DNA of 64,000 nt, taken from contig NC_135552.1 of the NCBI RefSeq assembly GCF_964340395.1, positions 2,573,017 to 2,637,016 of the forward strand. Reading direction: 5' to 3'. How positions within the stretch are numbered: the stretch's first letter is position 1; the number at the start of each line of letters is the position of its first letter. The notes beneath the pieces were generated by a model. The model was not told the DNA's origin, made no database searches, and saw only the letters and a list, made by a program, of their open reading frames with translations. Below are positions 23,645 through 35,600 of the stretch, piece by piece. The DNA is from Glandiceps talaboti. Taxonomy: Eukaryota; Hemichordata; Enteropneusta; Spengelidae. The translations under genes and the position numbers were made by a program.

Positions 23645-26600
23645 GTATGTAAGAAAATATTATTATGATAGAGTTTTACTCTGGATGTGTAAGAAATTCA
23701 CAGGGTATTGCATTTTGATAGGTTCACAGGGTATTGCATTTTGATAGGTTCACAGGGTATTGCAGTTTGATAGGTTCACAGGGTATTGCAGTTTGATAGG
23801 TTCACAGGGTATTGCAGTTTGATAGGTTCACAGGGTATTGCAGTTTGATAGGTTCACAGGGTATTGCAGTTTGATAGGTTCACAGGGTATTGCAGTTTGA
23901 TAGGTTCACAGGGTATTGCAGTTTGATAGGTTCACAGGGTATTACAGTTTGATAGGTTCACAGGGTATTGCAGTTTGATAGGTTCACAGGGTATTGCAGT
24001 TTGATAGGTTCACAGGGTATTGCAGTTTGATAGGTTCACAGGGTATTGCAGTTAGATAGGTTTTATCCAATAAAGCATAATGTTATTGTAGAAGTGCCTT
24101 TAGGACCATTGAATTGGTAAGAAAACCAGAGTTTACTTAATCTTGCCAAATTTTCCTGATGTGAAAGCTGAATTACATTGTATTTGATGGTGCTTCTGAA
24201 ATATTTAAAGAAATTTGGGGTGTACCATTTTGTTTTCAAAGTAGCCCAAAATGCATTTGTATCAGATCTATGAAGTTACATGTATGTTGAAATAACTAAG
24301 CAGAAGACTGTATGATGACATTGGACATGTACAATGTATACATTTACATGTATGTAGTGTTAATAGTGCAAAATTAACATGTATACATGTAGATGTTATA
24401 TTGATGATGATTGTCAACCAAGCTAAAACCAAAGCTAAAAGAGTGTTTTAGTCCCCGCCGGACGAAGTCCGGGACGGGGACTTATGGATTGGGTTCCGTC
24501 TGTCCGTGCGTCCGTGTGTCCGTCTGTCCGTCCAGAGCCGTTTCTTGGAGATGTCTGGACAGATTTTTTTCAAACTTGGTACAGGGACAACATACAATGG
24601 CATACATATGCACGTCAATTTGTTTCATGATACAATCCAATATGGCCACCTAGCAGCCATTTTGTTTTCAAATTTTCCCTGTCTAAAGCCATAACTCAGA
24701 CATGCAATGATGCTTGAACAGATCTCATTCAAAGTTGGTATTAGGACAGTGTTCTATGACATACATGTGCATATTAATTGTTGTTGTGATACGATCCAAT
24801 ATGGCCGCCTAGCAGCCATTTTGTTTGCGAATTTTCCATGTCCAAAGCCATAACTCAGACATGTTTGAACATATCTCATTCAAAGTTGGTATTAGGACAG
24901 TGTTCTATGACATACATGTGCATATCCATTTTCATCGTGATACGATCCAATATGGCCGCCTAGCAGCCATTTTGTTTGTGAATTTTCCATGTCCAAAGCC
25001 ATAACTCAGACATGCTTGAACAGATCTCATTCAAAGTTGATATTAGGACAGTGTTCTATGACATACATGTGCATATCCATTTTCATCGTGATACGACACA
25101 ACATGAGTAGGCATGTTCCATGTCCAATGAGCAGACACAACATATCTAAGTCTGTTTGATTTAAGTTCACAAGTGTTGTTGCGTGATCAGAGTAGTGATA
25201 ATTCCTTAAACCCAATCATAGCGGGGGTTATGTCATTCTCAATGACTTGTTTATTATATCACTGTACACATGCAGATAGCAATGTATAGCGTCAGCTGTT
25301 GTCAGTTCACACTTCGTCTTTATAAATAGTCGAGTATTTGTCATTATTGTAATAAATGGTCGTCTACATTGTTCTTTTCTCAAAGACATTTTCATACTTC
25401 ATTATCTTTTAAATCAATACGCCCATGTGGGCAGAAAATGAATGTGTAATTATTAAAGTGAGCGTGGGGGTCGATGTTAAACCAATTGTGACACTTGAAG
25501 GTGGTGGTCGGCAACCTTTGAGTGGTGGTTGGCAAGACTGAGTCCCGGACGCTAGCGACCGGTGCCGACCGGCGTCGGCAGATCCCTGATCACAGACCTG
25601 CAGACAATGTAGTAGTCTTGTCGAGTCTAGTCTAGTCTAGTTGGTCTGGTCTAGTCTATAGTCTATAGTCTATAGTCTAGTCTAGTCTAGTCTATAGTCT
25701 AGTCTAGTCTAGTTAGTCTGGTCTAGTCTATAGTCTAGTCTAGTCTATAGTCTAGCGTAGTCTAGTCTATAGTCTAGTGTAGTCTAGTCTATAGTCTAGT
25801 CTAGTCTAGTCTATAGTCTAGTGTAGTCTAGTCTATAGTCTAGTCTAGTCTTGTCTATAGTCTAGTCTAGTCTATAGTCTAGTCTATAGTCTAGTCTAGT
25901 CTATAGTCTAGTGTAGTCTAGTCTAGTCTATAGTCTAGTCTAGTCTATAGTCTAGTCTAGTCTAGTCTAGTCTATAGTCTAGTCTAGTCTAGTCTATAGT
26001 CTAGTCTACATGTAGTTAGTCTAGTCTATAGTCTAGTCTGGTATAGTCTATTCTAGTCTAGTCTAGTCTGGTCTATAGTCTAGTCTAGTCTATAGTCTAG
26101 TCTATAGTCTAGTCTATAGTCTAGTGTATAGTCTATAGTCTAGTCTATAGTCTAGTCTAGTCTATAGTCTAGTTTAGTCTAGTCTATAGTCTAGTCTAGT
26201 CTGGTATAGTCTAGTCTAGTCTGGTCTAGTCTGGTATAGTATAGTCTAGTCTAGTCTAATCTAGTCTAGTCTAGTCTGGTCTAGTCTAGTCTGGTCTAGT
26301 CTAGTCTAGTCAAGTCTGGTATAGTCTAGTCTGGTATAGTCTAGTCTAATATAGTCTAGTCTGGTCTAGTCTAGTCTAGTCTAGTCTGGTCTGGTCTGGT
26401 CTAGTTTGGTTTAGTCTAGTCTAGTCTAGTCTGGTCTAGTCTGGTCTAGTCTAGTCTAGTCTGGTCTAGTTTGGTTTAGTCTAGTCTAGTCTAGTCTGGT
26501 CTAGTCTGGTCTAGTCTAGTCTAGTCTGGTCTGGTCTGGTCTAGTTTGGTTTAGTCTAGTCTAGTCTAGTCTAGTCTGGTCTAGTCTGGTCTAGTCTAGT

Positions 26601-29600
26601 CTAGTCTGGTCTGGTCTGGTCTGGTCTAGTTTGGTTTAGTCTAGTCTAGTCTAGTCTAGTCTGGTCTAGTCTGGTCTAGTCTAGTCTAGTCTGGTCTAGT
26701 CTGGTCTACATGTAGTCTAGTCTAGTACACATGTACAATGTACATGTATGTGATTTGTGACTTGGCCATGTGGAAGTTTATCTAACTAAAAGTATATTAT
26801 GTACAATTTTGTATAAAGTAATTTATGAATTGGCCATCTACATCTAGAATGCCAAGTACATGTAGTATAGATCAGAGATGTCAATGGCATACGTAGTATT
26901 ATACATCACCATATTATTTGGGAACTGGCCATCACCACCCATAACAACAACACTGACTTTACAATGTACAGTAGAATTGACCCACTCACCACCCATAACA
27001 ACAACACTGACTTTACAATGTACAGTAGAATTGACCCACTCACCACCCATAACAACAACACTGACTTTACAATGTACAGTAGAATTTACCTACTCACCAC
27101 CCATAACAACAACACTGACTTTACAATTTACAGTAGAATTTACCCAATCACCACCCATAACATCAACACTGACTTTACAATGTACAGTAGAATTTACCCA
27201 CTCACCACCCATAACAACAACACTGACTTTACAATGTACAGTAGAATTGACCCACTCACCACCCATAACATCAACACTGACTTTACAATGTACAGTAGAA
27301 TTTACCCACTCACCACCCATAACATCAACACTGACTCTACAATGTACAGAATCACCATACATCAATTTAGCTAGTCATTTATATTCTGCAAAATATTATA
27401 GCAAAGAGAAGATGTACATTGTACATGTACCAGTACATTGTATTTGTACCGGGATAATCAAATCTATGAATATTCTTGAATACATGTAGCACACAGAATT
27501 TCTTCCCTAAATACATTGTCTGTATGCTTTATTCAATAATACCAGTTTAGTGTGTTACCAAGTCAACTCACAGTAGTGTATTCAGTTATCCTGGATACTG
27601 ATGTACATTTGTATTTTACAACTCATCCATTGTTCAGTGTTTACCTAGCTCAAGAACAAATCACTTTCAGTGTGTTATTAAGCTAATTGAAATATACATG
27701 TATCATTTATTCTGTGGATGAAAAAAGTAGCCATTGTATCATCAACAGTTGATGATTTTAAATATGAAAATACAATCATGCAAAGAGAGATAATGTTGAT
27801 GTTTTAGTTCCTGTAAATGTGTCATCTCTATCATTGCATTGTATTCAGTGTCATTGTGCTGGTTGAATTCTGACTATTATTTAGCTAGAACATATGTGCA
27901 TAGAGTACACCAGTCTGAACATGGTTGAATTGTGTACATTTGTGTATGTACAGTGTATTAAAGCAGATGATATTATTACCATGTATATCAGACATAACAT
28001 TATGCTATACAATTCTTTGTTAGTACTTAATAGACTGCATATAGAAGCTACCAAAGCTTCATTTGTTGAAAGATTTTACCTGGGCTTCCCACTAACAATA
28101 TATGCACCAGGTACACTTTTTGTATACATGGAACCTTGTACATCCTAACTCTAGGATGTACACGTCCTAGTGCTAGGATGTGGCCACATCCTAGTGCTAG
28201 GAAGAATTCTTCTGCTCTTAAGAGCACAGCTATGTACCAACTGTGTGCCTCACAGCCCCATTACAGGGTATGTTTTTCCACAGCCCTAGTACATGGTTGT
28301 GAAAAATATACCTGTAATAATAATAATAATAATGTTGGTTTCTTATATAGCGCTTTCCCACTCCGTGCTCAAAGCGCTTTACAATTATTACCCCTGGCTC
28401 GGATCAGAATGGCACAACGGCCCTTTAGTCTTCCTCAACTCCCCGGGGAGCATACAATCCATTGCAGCCATTTAAGCGCATAGGATTAAAGCCTTCACAT
28501 TGCAACCTACATCCTACCAGGTCCCCAGTTATACAGCTGGGTTGACTGAGGCACAGTCGTGGTTCAAATCTTGCCCAAGGACTTTAGCCACTCAGAAACA
28601 AACAGCAGGCAGCGACGGGGCTCGAACCTGCAACCTGTAGATTCCAAGCCGGTCACGCTAGCCATTCACCCATCATGACTCCACCTGTAGCATGGATGTG
28701 GAATACCACCTCTGTGCCATGACTGTTTTGCACATCCCAGTACCATACATGTAGCTATGTACTGCATACATATGTACATGTACCTAGCACACAGTTGTTT
28801 ACATACATTTTGTACATGTAACAGCTATGGTGGAATAATACCCTGTAGCAACCCTGTTGTTCATATCTGACTAGCATTGCTCACACCTGTACAGGGGGTC
28901 GCACATGTACTCCAAAATCTATGGTTTTCAAAGTCGCTATGTCTATGATTTACTTCTTTTAAGAACAAATACAAAAGTCAGATTTTCCATGGCTACATTG
29001 TATGTCAGTATCTAACGCTAAGATTCCCTTCAATCCCTCTCCTTTTATTTCATTTTCTTTTGATTGGCTTCCTTACCAACTGCACAGTGACATGAAGTAG
29101 TTAGACACAGCAGTGGCAACAAAAATTGCAACATTAGTGCTGCGTTGCTTTATGTTGATTGCGACAGGGGTACATGTTGTGTATCAAAATAAAAACAATC
29201 AACTCTTTGTACTCTGCTGCAAAGAAAAACATACAATTGGACTGTGCATTGTTTTTTTAAAAAAAATATGATCATTCTGAAGATATTTTGTGAAGTTAAC
29301 TTACTTTTTTATTAGTTAAAACATCATTTTCGAAGTATTTTATGTTTTCTGTTGTTTCATGGCCACACCCTCGGGGGAACTCTGGTAAATTAATCAGGGA
29401 ACCCAGATAACATTTACTGGCTTACTGGCCTTAAAAAAAACCTGATTATACACACAAAAATAAGGGTAAATGTGGCCAATGTTTTTAACAGTGAATTTAA
29501 ACCAAAGTATCAAGTATTGCTGCAATTATTTGGACCATTGCTTGTGTAATAAGTAGAGTTGAATTGAAATGAAAACTGCATAAAATTTAGTATTTTGATT

Positions 29601-32600
29601 TCAGCAAAGAATTGTTGTACATCTACATTTTGTATATAGAAGTAATGGGTAGTACATTTTGTATATAGAAGTAATGGGTAGTACATTTTGTATATAGAAG
29701 TAATGGGTAGTACATTTTGTATATAGAAGTAATGGGTAGTACATTTTGTATATAGAAGTAATGGGTAGTACATTTTGTATATAGAAGTAATGGGTAGTAC
29801 ATTTTATATATAGAAGTAATGGGTAGTACATTTTGTATATAGAAGTAATGGGTAGTACATTTTGTATATAGAAGTAATGGGTAGTACATTTTGTATATAG
29901 AAGTAATGGGTAGTACATTTTGTATATAGAAGTAATGGGTAGTACATTTTGTATATAGAAGTAATGGGTAGTACATTTTGTATATAGAAGTAATGGGTAG
30001 TACATTTTGTATATAGAAGTAATGGGTAGTACATTTTGTATATAGAAGTAATGGGTAGTACATTTTGTATATAGAAGTAATGGGTAGTACATTTTGTATA
30101 TAGAAGTAATGGGTAGTACATTTTATATATAGAAGTAATGGGTAGTACATTTTGTATATAGAAGTAATGGGTAGTACATTTTGTATATAGAACTTAGAAG
30201 TAATGGGTAGTACATTTTGTATATAGAAGTAATGGGTAGTACATTTTGTATATAGAAGTAATGGGTAGTACATTTTGTATATAGAAGTAACGGGTAGTAC
30301 ATTTTGTATATAGAAGTAACGGGTAGTACATTTTGTATATAGAAGTAATGGGTAGTACATTTTGTATATAGAAGTAATGGGTAGTACATTTTGTATATAG
30401 AAGTAACGGGTAGTACATTTTGTATATAGAAGTAATGGGTAGTACATTTTGTATATAGAAGTAATGGGTAGTACATTTTGTATATAGAAGTAATGGGTAG
30501 TACATTTTGTATATAGAAGTAATGGGTAGTACATTTTGTATATAGAAGTAATGGGTAGTACATTTTGTATATAGAAGTAATGGGTAGTACATTTTGTATA
30601 TAGAAGTAATGGGTAGTACATTTTATATATAGAAGTAATGGGTAGTACATTTTGTATATAGAAGTAATGGGTAGTACATTTTGTATATAGAAGTAATGGG
30701 TAGTACATTTTGTATATAGAAGTAATGGGTAGTACATTTTGTATATAGAAGTAATGGGTAGTACATTTTATATATAGAAGTAATGGGTAGTACATTTTGT
30801 ATATAGAAGTAACGGGTAGTACATTTTGTATATAGAAGTAATGGGTAGTACATTTTGTATATAGAAGTAATGGGTAGTACATTTTGTATATAGAAGTAAT
30901 GGGTAGTACATTTTGTATATAGAAGTAATGGGTAGTACATTTTGTATATAGAAGTAATGGGTAGTACATTTTGTATATAGAAGTAATGGGTAGTACATTT
31001 TGTATATAGAAGTAATGGGTAGTACATTTTGTATATAGAAGTAATGGGTAGTACATTTTGTATATAGAAGTAATGGATAGTACATTTTGTATATAGAAGT
31101 AATGGGTAGTACATTTTGTATATAGAAATAATGGGTAGTACATTTTGTATATAGAAGTAATGGGTAGTACATTTTGTATATAGAAGTAATGGGTAGTACA
31201 TTTTGTATATAGAAGTAATGGGTAGTACATTTTGTATATAGAAGTAATGGGTAGTACATTTTGTATATAGAAGTAATGGGTAGTACATTTTGTATATAGA
31301 AGTAATGGGTAGTATGGTACTAAATGTAAATAGTGTGTAATGAATCCAGGATATGTGACCTTGTCAGGATTAAAATAATGCCATCTCAGTTGGAAAACAG
31401 CAATGAGCTGCAGCCTAGTTCAATTATACCACATACTGTTGTTTCACATCATAACACAATTTGTCCTTCAGAAAAAGTATCCAAAATTCACTTTTTGAAT
31501 AGCTTTTTAAAAAAGTTTTCTCATTTACACGTTTAACCAGCGGCCGTTGATTATTAGTTCGTACAGTCTGAAAGAGTTTCAATATATAATAATTATAGAT
31601 CATTAGATGGAATGTGTTGACAACTGTTCATCATTTAAACATGCACATTTCACAATTTTGTACAATAAGCAATGCATTAGTTTGTGTATATGTAAGTGTT
31701 GGTACATGTATAGATGAAGAAATCAATATTAGAGGTTTTCTTTACAATCTGTGATGTGTGATCTTAAAAATTATCATAATCAAGAGGAAATAGAACCTTG
31801 AGAAACATATTATATAAAAGTCTGTACAGTACTCATGTACAAGTGTGTGCTGTTACAGTGTAGATCATAGAAATTATCAAGTTCTACAGAAAAATTGTTG
31901 TGAAAAACAAAGTCTTGGCATAGACTCATTAACTGTATTCTTTTGAGATTTTATAGTCAATTAACAGTCAAGAAGGTATATTATTAAGTTTAAAAATAGT
32001 GAATTATTTCCCACTAGATGCCAGTAAACTTTCAATTTAAAACTATTTTGATATCCTCCAAGGACAGACTCTTTGTAAATCACAGCTAGTGGTACAGGTT
32101 GACAATTATAGAAATTACAAACTAGGAAATGATGACAAATTCATATTCAATACACCTATACATTATATTGTATATAACTGTTCAATTAAAACTAGAGCAC
32201 TGGAAGTGGAAGTACCCAATTTGGAATGAATTGTATGATGAATTCAAATAGTAAGGTGATGTATAGTATTGAAGTACATGTATATCTCTTCATTATTTAT
32301 GGGGTCTATGTCAAAAGAACAGGAAACTTTATCCTTTTTTGTAACCTTCATAAAACCAAGAACAGTAACAAATCAATAAGAACTAACCAAGTATAGACTT
32401 GTATGTGTACATTTGTATATTATAGCCTTCTTTGCAAGTGCACTGATATTATAATACAGGATTGCAACATAACAAAGAGTGAAGTATATGATCATTGATA
32501 ACAAGCACACAGACTTCCTCAAATTCTTGTCAAGTTAAAAACTGAAAAGTTTGTCATTGTTGAGCTCAACATTGTTGTCACTTATGAAAACAACACAAAT

Positions 32601-35600
32601 ATGGAGTGCAAGCAACAAAGAATCTTTAAGTCTAGACTGTCTAGTGATATAATCAGTGTTATATTTATGTAAATGAGATTGTGTATTTGTCATGTCAATT
32701 AGATTAGGGTACAGTGTGTATTTGTCATGTCAATTAGATTAGGGTACAGTGTGTATTTGTCATGTCAATTAGATTAGGGTACAGTGTGTATTTGTCATGT
32801 CAATTAGATTAGGGTACAGTGTGTATTTGTCATGTCAATTAGATTAGGGTACAGTGTGTATTTGTCATGTCAATTAGATTAGGGTACAGTGTGTATTTGT
32901 CATGTCATCATAGGATTTCCCATAAACCCTTGCAGAAAATGGCCAAACACATGTCAAGTACGGTAGGGCTTCTTTACAAGATTTCAATGCTGAGTTGGTT
33001 ACATGTACCAAGGTACTCGTTTATCATCCCAAATCATATCTAAGTTGATAGCAGTAATCAATACAAGTATACTAAAAAAAGAAACAAGGCTGACTGAACT
33101 TTTCCTCTAATATTAAATCTTGTAAAGACTTCCCCATACATTACATTTTTTGGGAGTTTCCCGGAAACATATACTGATTTTGAAATATGTATATGTGACT
33201 GTGTGATATAGTTTATATTTTTTTTCTATTTTTCTATTCATTAGCAGCCCCACACAACACCAATCCTTATTTGTTAAGAAAGCAGCCAGCCAAAAGAATT
33301 GCCAATGTTGGAGAGAAAAAGGCAATCCTTGGGTATGCAGAAAGGGAATGGAAAGGTCAAACTGTCAATGCCAGGACCATGAGAAAGGTCAGTGTCATAG
33401 GGTCACTGTTAATGTTGTGGTAAGAAAGGCCAGTATTGAAAGGTTAGAGTCAATATTGGGGAAGTAAGAAAGGTCACTGTCAAAATGTCAGTGTTAATGC
33501 TGAGGTCAGTGTTAATGATGAGGTCAGTGTTAATTATTATTATTATTATTATTATTATAAAATATCTTTATTCAGGGTAAAACTCAATAAGCGTTACAAA
33601 CAATGCAGAGCATTGCAGGGTCGGCTTCTTTCCATTGAGTCCCTCATACTTCAAATCAACAACCACACAAAAGTCCACTTACAAATACTAAAACACATTA
33701 TGATGAGGTCAGTGTTAATGCTGAGGTCAGTGTTAATGCTGAGGTCAGTGTTAATGATGAGGTCAGTGTTAATGATGGGGTCAGTGTTAATGATGAGGTC
33801 AGGGTTAATGATGAGGTCAGTGTTAATGATGAGGTCAGTGTTAATGATGAGGTCAGGGTTAATGATGAGGTCAGTGTTAATGATGAGGTCAGTGTTAATG
33901 ATGAGGTCAGTGTTAATGCTGAGGTCAGTGTTAATGATGAGGTCAGTGTTAATGATGAGGTCAGTGTTAATGATGAAGTCAGTGTTCATGATGGGGTCAG
34001 TGTTAATGATGAGGTCAGTGTTAATGATGAGGTCAGTGTTAATAATGAGGTCAGTGTTAATGCTGAGGTCAGTGTTAATGATGAGGTCAGGGTTAATGAT
34101 GAGGTCAGTGTTAATGATGAGGTCAGTGTTAATGATGGGGTCAGGGTTAATGATGGGGTCAGTGTTAATGATGGGGTCAGTGTTAATGATGAGGTCAGTG
34201 TTAATAATGAGGTCAGTGTTAATGCTGAGGTCAGTGTTAATGATGAGGTCAGTGTTAATGATGAGGTCAGTGTTAATGCTGAGGTCAGTGTTAATGATGA
34301 GGTCAGGGTTAATGATGAGGTCAGTGTTAATGATGAGATCAGTGTTAATGATGGGGTCAGTGTTAATGATGGGGTCAGTGTTAATGATGAGGTCAGTGTT
34401 AATGATGAGGTCAGTGTTAATGCTGAGGTCAGTGTTAATGATGAGGTCAGGGTTAATGATGAGGTCAGTGTTAATGATGAGGTCAGTGTTAATGATGGGG
34501 TCAGGGTTAATGATGGGGTCAGTGTTAATGATGGGGTCAGTGTTAATGATGAGGTCAGTGTTAATGATGAGGTCAGTGTTAATAATGAGGTCAGTGTTAA
34601 TGCTGAGGTCAGTGTTAATGATGAGGTCAGTGTTAATGATGAGGTCAGTGTTAATGCTGAGGTCAGTGTTAATGATGAGGTCAGGGTTAATGATGAGGTC
34701 AGTGTTAATGATGAGATCAGTGTTAATGATGGGGTCAGTGTTAATGATGAGGTCAGTGTTAATGATGGGGTTGAGGGAAAGGTCAATATCAATATCACAC
34801 AAAAACAAACGATTGGTAAGCCAGGTATAACAACTTGTGTTTGGTAACCCCTTTGCTCTCTCAAAAATATGTAGCCTGGAGACAATCTTGATGTAACAAT
34901 GCCTTTGTATATTATTTGTAATGTATAGAGCTGTAAATGGAGACATTCTTTGGAAATGATTTCTATACCTAAAACCAGATCATGATATAAGTGTTGTAGA
35001 AATAACACCATAGAAAGACTTAACAGTAGTTTTATAGACACTGTGAATAACCTACATGCATTGCTCTCAGCTGCCAAAACATGCATATATACAGTGTATA
35101 TACAATATACCATGTATTTGTATCTTTCTATGAGTATTCAATTTCATTATTTGACTATTTGTGTATGACAGTTATTTCTAACTTTGTCTTTCACTACTGA
35201 CATATATTTAGTGTTTTTAGGTCCACAAACTCACCAATTACCTGTGAGTTTTTAGGTCCACAAACTTACCAATTCATAGATTATATTTTATTTGTTGAAT
35301 ATTTTGGTGAAACCTTCTTGCATATTACAATAGTATTTTTGTGTGATATGACAATAATATGCTAGCACTGGCAGTCTAATATATTGACAAAACATGGCGT
35401 ATTTGTACAGTGTTTCCATGCTATGTGCTATATATGGCCTAGATACCAGTATGGCAGTCTACAGTCTTTATTGTCCATAAAAGTTATGAAATAGTGTGCA
35501 TAGATTCTAAGCTACCAGTAACTTGGTCGGTCAATCTATTCCAATCTCAAATATTTGAGATTAACTATTAAAATGTGTTTAATTTGTGTTGTATTTCAGG

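Noticed and set aside
20427-24062. CRISPR-like regular 26-base repeats
   Set aside because: Units follow one another without unique spacers, and the context is an animal gene; they are minisatellites.
26878-27489. 203-codon frame with an 18-residue threonine-rich repeat
   Set aside because: The 54-base minisatellite read in frame; located inside OTULIN intron 1 and open on both strands.
28600-28670. A tRNA gene
   Set aside because: Box A and box B are present, but no cloverleaf can be completed and the region continues into a SINE body with two further copies in the window.
29623-31230. Minus-strand open frame of 535 codons with a 29-residue repeat
   Set aside because: It is the 29-base minisatellite read through; all three minus frames are open because the unit lacks stops. 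It lies in an intron and resembles no protein.
33613-35113. Open frames of about 375-430 codons on both strands with 6-residue repeats
   Set aside because: Products of the 18-base array (18 is divisible by three); simultaneous frames on both strands and an intronic position argue against coding.
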